This document shows, piece after piece, positions 63,181 to 64,000 of a DNA stretch of 64,000 nucleotides (position 1 is the first letter of the stretch; each line of letters opens with the position of its first letter). The notes under the pieces were generated by a model that was not told the origin of the DNA, ran no database searches, and saw only the letters and a program-made list of their open reading frames with translations. This DNA is from Ralstonia wenshanensis (GTDB taxonomy: Bacteria > Pseudomonadota > Gammaproteobacteria > Burkholderiales > Burkholderiaceae): assembly GCF_021173085.1 (NCBI RefSeq), contig NZ_CP076413.1, forward strand, positions 744,001 to 808,000, in the 5' to 3' direction. Both the position numbers and the translations under genes were made by a program.

Positions 63181-64000
63181 ATGAGCCAAGTAGCAATCAG
63201 CGCGCCAGCGCACCCGCCTATCCTCGATGATGAATACGCGCGCCGGTTTGGCGGTGTTGCCCGGTTGTACGGGCCACAGGCGCTTGAGCGTTTTGCGGCG
63301 GCGCACGTGTGCGTGATCGGCATCGGCGGCGTGGGGTCGTGGGTGGCCGAGGCTGTGGCGCGCTGCGGTGTTGGCAAGTTCACCCTGATCGACCTCGATC
63401 ACATCGCTGTGTCGAACACCAACCGGCAGATTCACGCGCTGGGCGATGCGTATGGCATGGCCAAGGTCGACGCCATGGCCGAGCGCATCCTGCAGATCAA
63501 TCCGCGCGCCGAGATCAGCCGCATTGATGATTTCGTGACGGTCGAGAACGTCGAGGCATTGCTCGGCCATCCGTTCGATTACGTGATCGACGCCATCGAT
63601 GCGGTGAAGGTGAAGACGGCCATCATCGCGTTCTGCAAACGTACCGGCAAACGCGTCGTGACGTGCGGCGCGGCTGGCGGCCAACTGGACCCGACACGCA
63701 TTCGCGTGACGGACCTCTCTCGCACGATTCAAGACCCGCTGCTGGCCAAGGTGCGCGGCAATCTGCGTCGCCAGCACGGCTTTTCGAAGAACCCGAAGTC
63801 GCGCTTTGGTATCGACGCAGTCTTCTCGGATGAGCCGCTGCGCTACCCAGAACCTGAACAGCAGGCGTGCGCGGTGGAGTTGCCGGTCGAGTCGAGCCAC
63901 GCCGGCATCGACGATCTTGCAGCGGCTGGGGATATTGCCGTGGTCAATGCGCCGCCCGCTCCGCAGCCTGCGCAGCAGGGGCCGCAGGGCCTTGCGTGCG
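63181..64000 (+). CDS. tcdA: tRNA threonylcarbamoyladenosine dehydratase TcdA, 3' end beyond the window
   Basis: E1-like enzyme that cyclises t6A to ct6A at position 37 of tRNAs in an ATP-dependent way. The visible 273 codons begin MSQVAISAPAHPPILDDEYA and show RRFGGVARLYG, the nucleotide-binding GIGGVGSWVAEAVARCGVG, the DxxNxxRQ-type VSNTNRQIHALGD, and VIDAIDAVKVKTAII. The final residues GLAC correspond to the start of the conserved GLxCAG ending, so only a short tail is missing. It faces the AsmA-family gene across 81 bp. Confidence 0.93.
   Translation, partial: MSQVAISAPAHPPILDDEYARRFGGVARLYGPQALERFAAAHVCVIGIGGVGSWVAEAVARCGVGKFTLIDLDHIAVSNTNRQIHALGDAYGMAKVDAMAERILQINPRAEISRIDDFVTVENVEALLGHPFDYVIDAIDAVKVKTAIIAFCKRTGKRVVTCGAAGGQLDPTRIRVTDLSRTIQDPLLAKVRGNLRRQHGFSKNPKSRFGIDAVFSDEPLRYPEPEQQACAVELPVESSHAGIDDLAAAGDIAVVNAPPAPQPAQQGPQGLAC

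Overview
The window is GC-rich (about 63% by eye), densely packed, and reads as ordinary chromosome from a beta-proteobacterium of the Burkholderiaceae. It is most likely a Ralstonia: the ribD-ribE-ribBA-ribH-nusB order, the glyA-nrdR pair, ybgC-tolQRAB-pal-cpoB-queC, kynBUA with divergent kynR, and a Burkholderia-type three-subunit FAD glucose dehydrogenase all fit that group. I see no insertion sequence, prophage, CRISPR array, integrase or rRNA. The one RNA gene is tRNA-Lys(UUU). Both window edges cut a gene.

Layout. 1-5.7 kb: an edge-truncated unknown gene, acetoacetyl-CoA synthetase, succinate-semialdehyde dehydrogenase and ubiD, all on the minus strand. 6.2-7.4 kb: a membrane-anchored lytic transglycosylase behind a long leader. 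7.5-12.8 kb: an aminotransferase and the riboflavin operon with nusB; the RibBA protein has a degenerate GTP cyclohydrolase II half. 12.8-24.2 kb: two divergent minor-pilin operons, five genes on minus (FimT, PilE, PilX, PilW and a 76-residue PilV-like stub) and six on plus ending in PilY1, followed by a TonB-C-terminal-like protein. 24.3-27.3 kb: nrdR, glyA and an SDR dehydrogenase. 27.3-34.7 kb: ybgC-tolQRAB-pal-cpoB, then queC and a YeeE/TsuA-type sulfur transporter. 34.75 kb: tRNA-Lys with its own promoter and terminator.

35-40.3 kb is a complete 2-ketogluconate operon (kguE-kguK-kguT-kguD-ptxS) with a 14-bp PtxS-like palindrome before kguE. 40.3-44.8 kb: a nucleoside deoxyribosyltransferase, a Nudix hydrolase, the in-frame deletion remnant of a fetA-fetB iron exporter, a YqjD/YqjE/YqjK-type envelope cluster and a 1-Cys peroxiredoxin. 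45-48.9 kb: an NCS2 purine permease, and glutaryl-CoA dehydrogenase divergent from an IclR regulator with a clear operator. 48.9-52.4 kb: the kynurenine operon and KynR. 52.5-57.2 kb: small housekeeping genes (DUF3079, flavin reductase, msrA, DUF72, cfa, pdxH). 57.4-60.8 kb: the FAD glucose dehydrogenase complex. 60.8-64 kb: an AsmA-family protein and the start of tcdA.

Functional links. The glucose dehydrogenase (periplasmic oxidation of glucose) and the kgu operon (uptake and phosphorylation of 2-ketogluconate) are two ends of the direct oxidative glucose route, although the enzyme making 2-ketogluconate from gluconate is not visible here. Tryptophan (kyn), glutaryl-CoA (gcdH), acetoacetate (aacS) and succinate semialdehyde (gabD) catabolism make this a region rich in central carbon scavenging. 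I found no convincing undescribed multi-gene system. The observations most worth checking are the fetA-fetB fusion scar, the helix-only pseudopilin within a second minor-pilin set, the TonB-like protein behind PilY1, the PtxS-controlled kgu operon, and two genes whose stop codons sit in the loop of a perfect hairpin.
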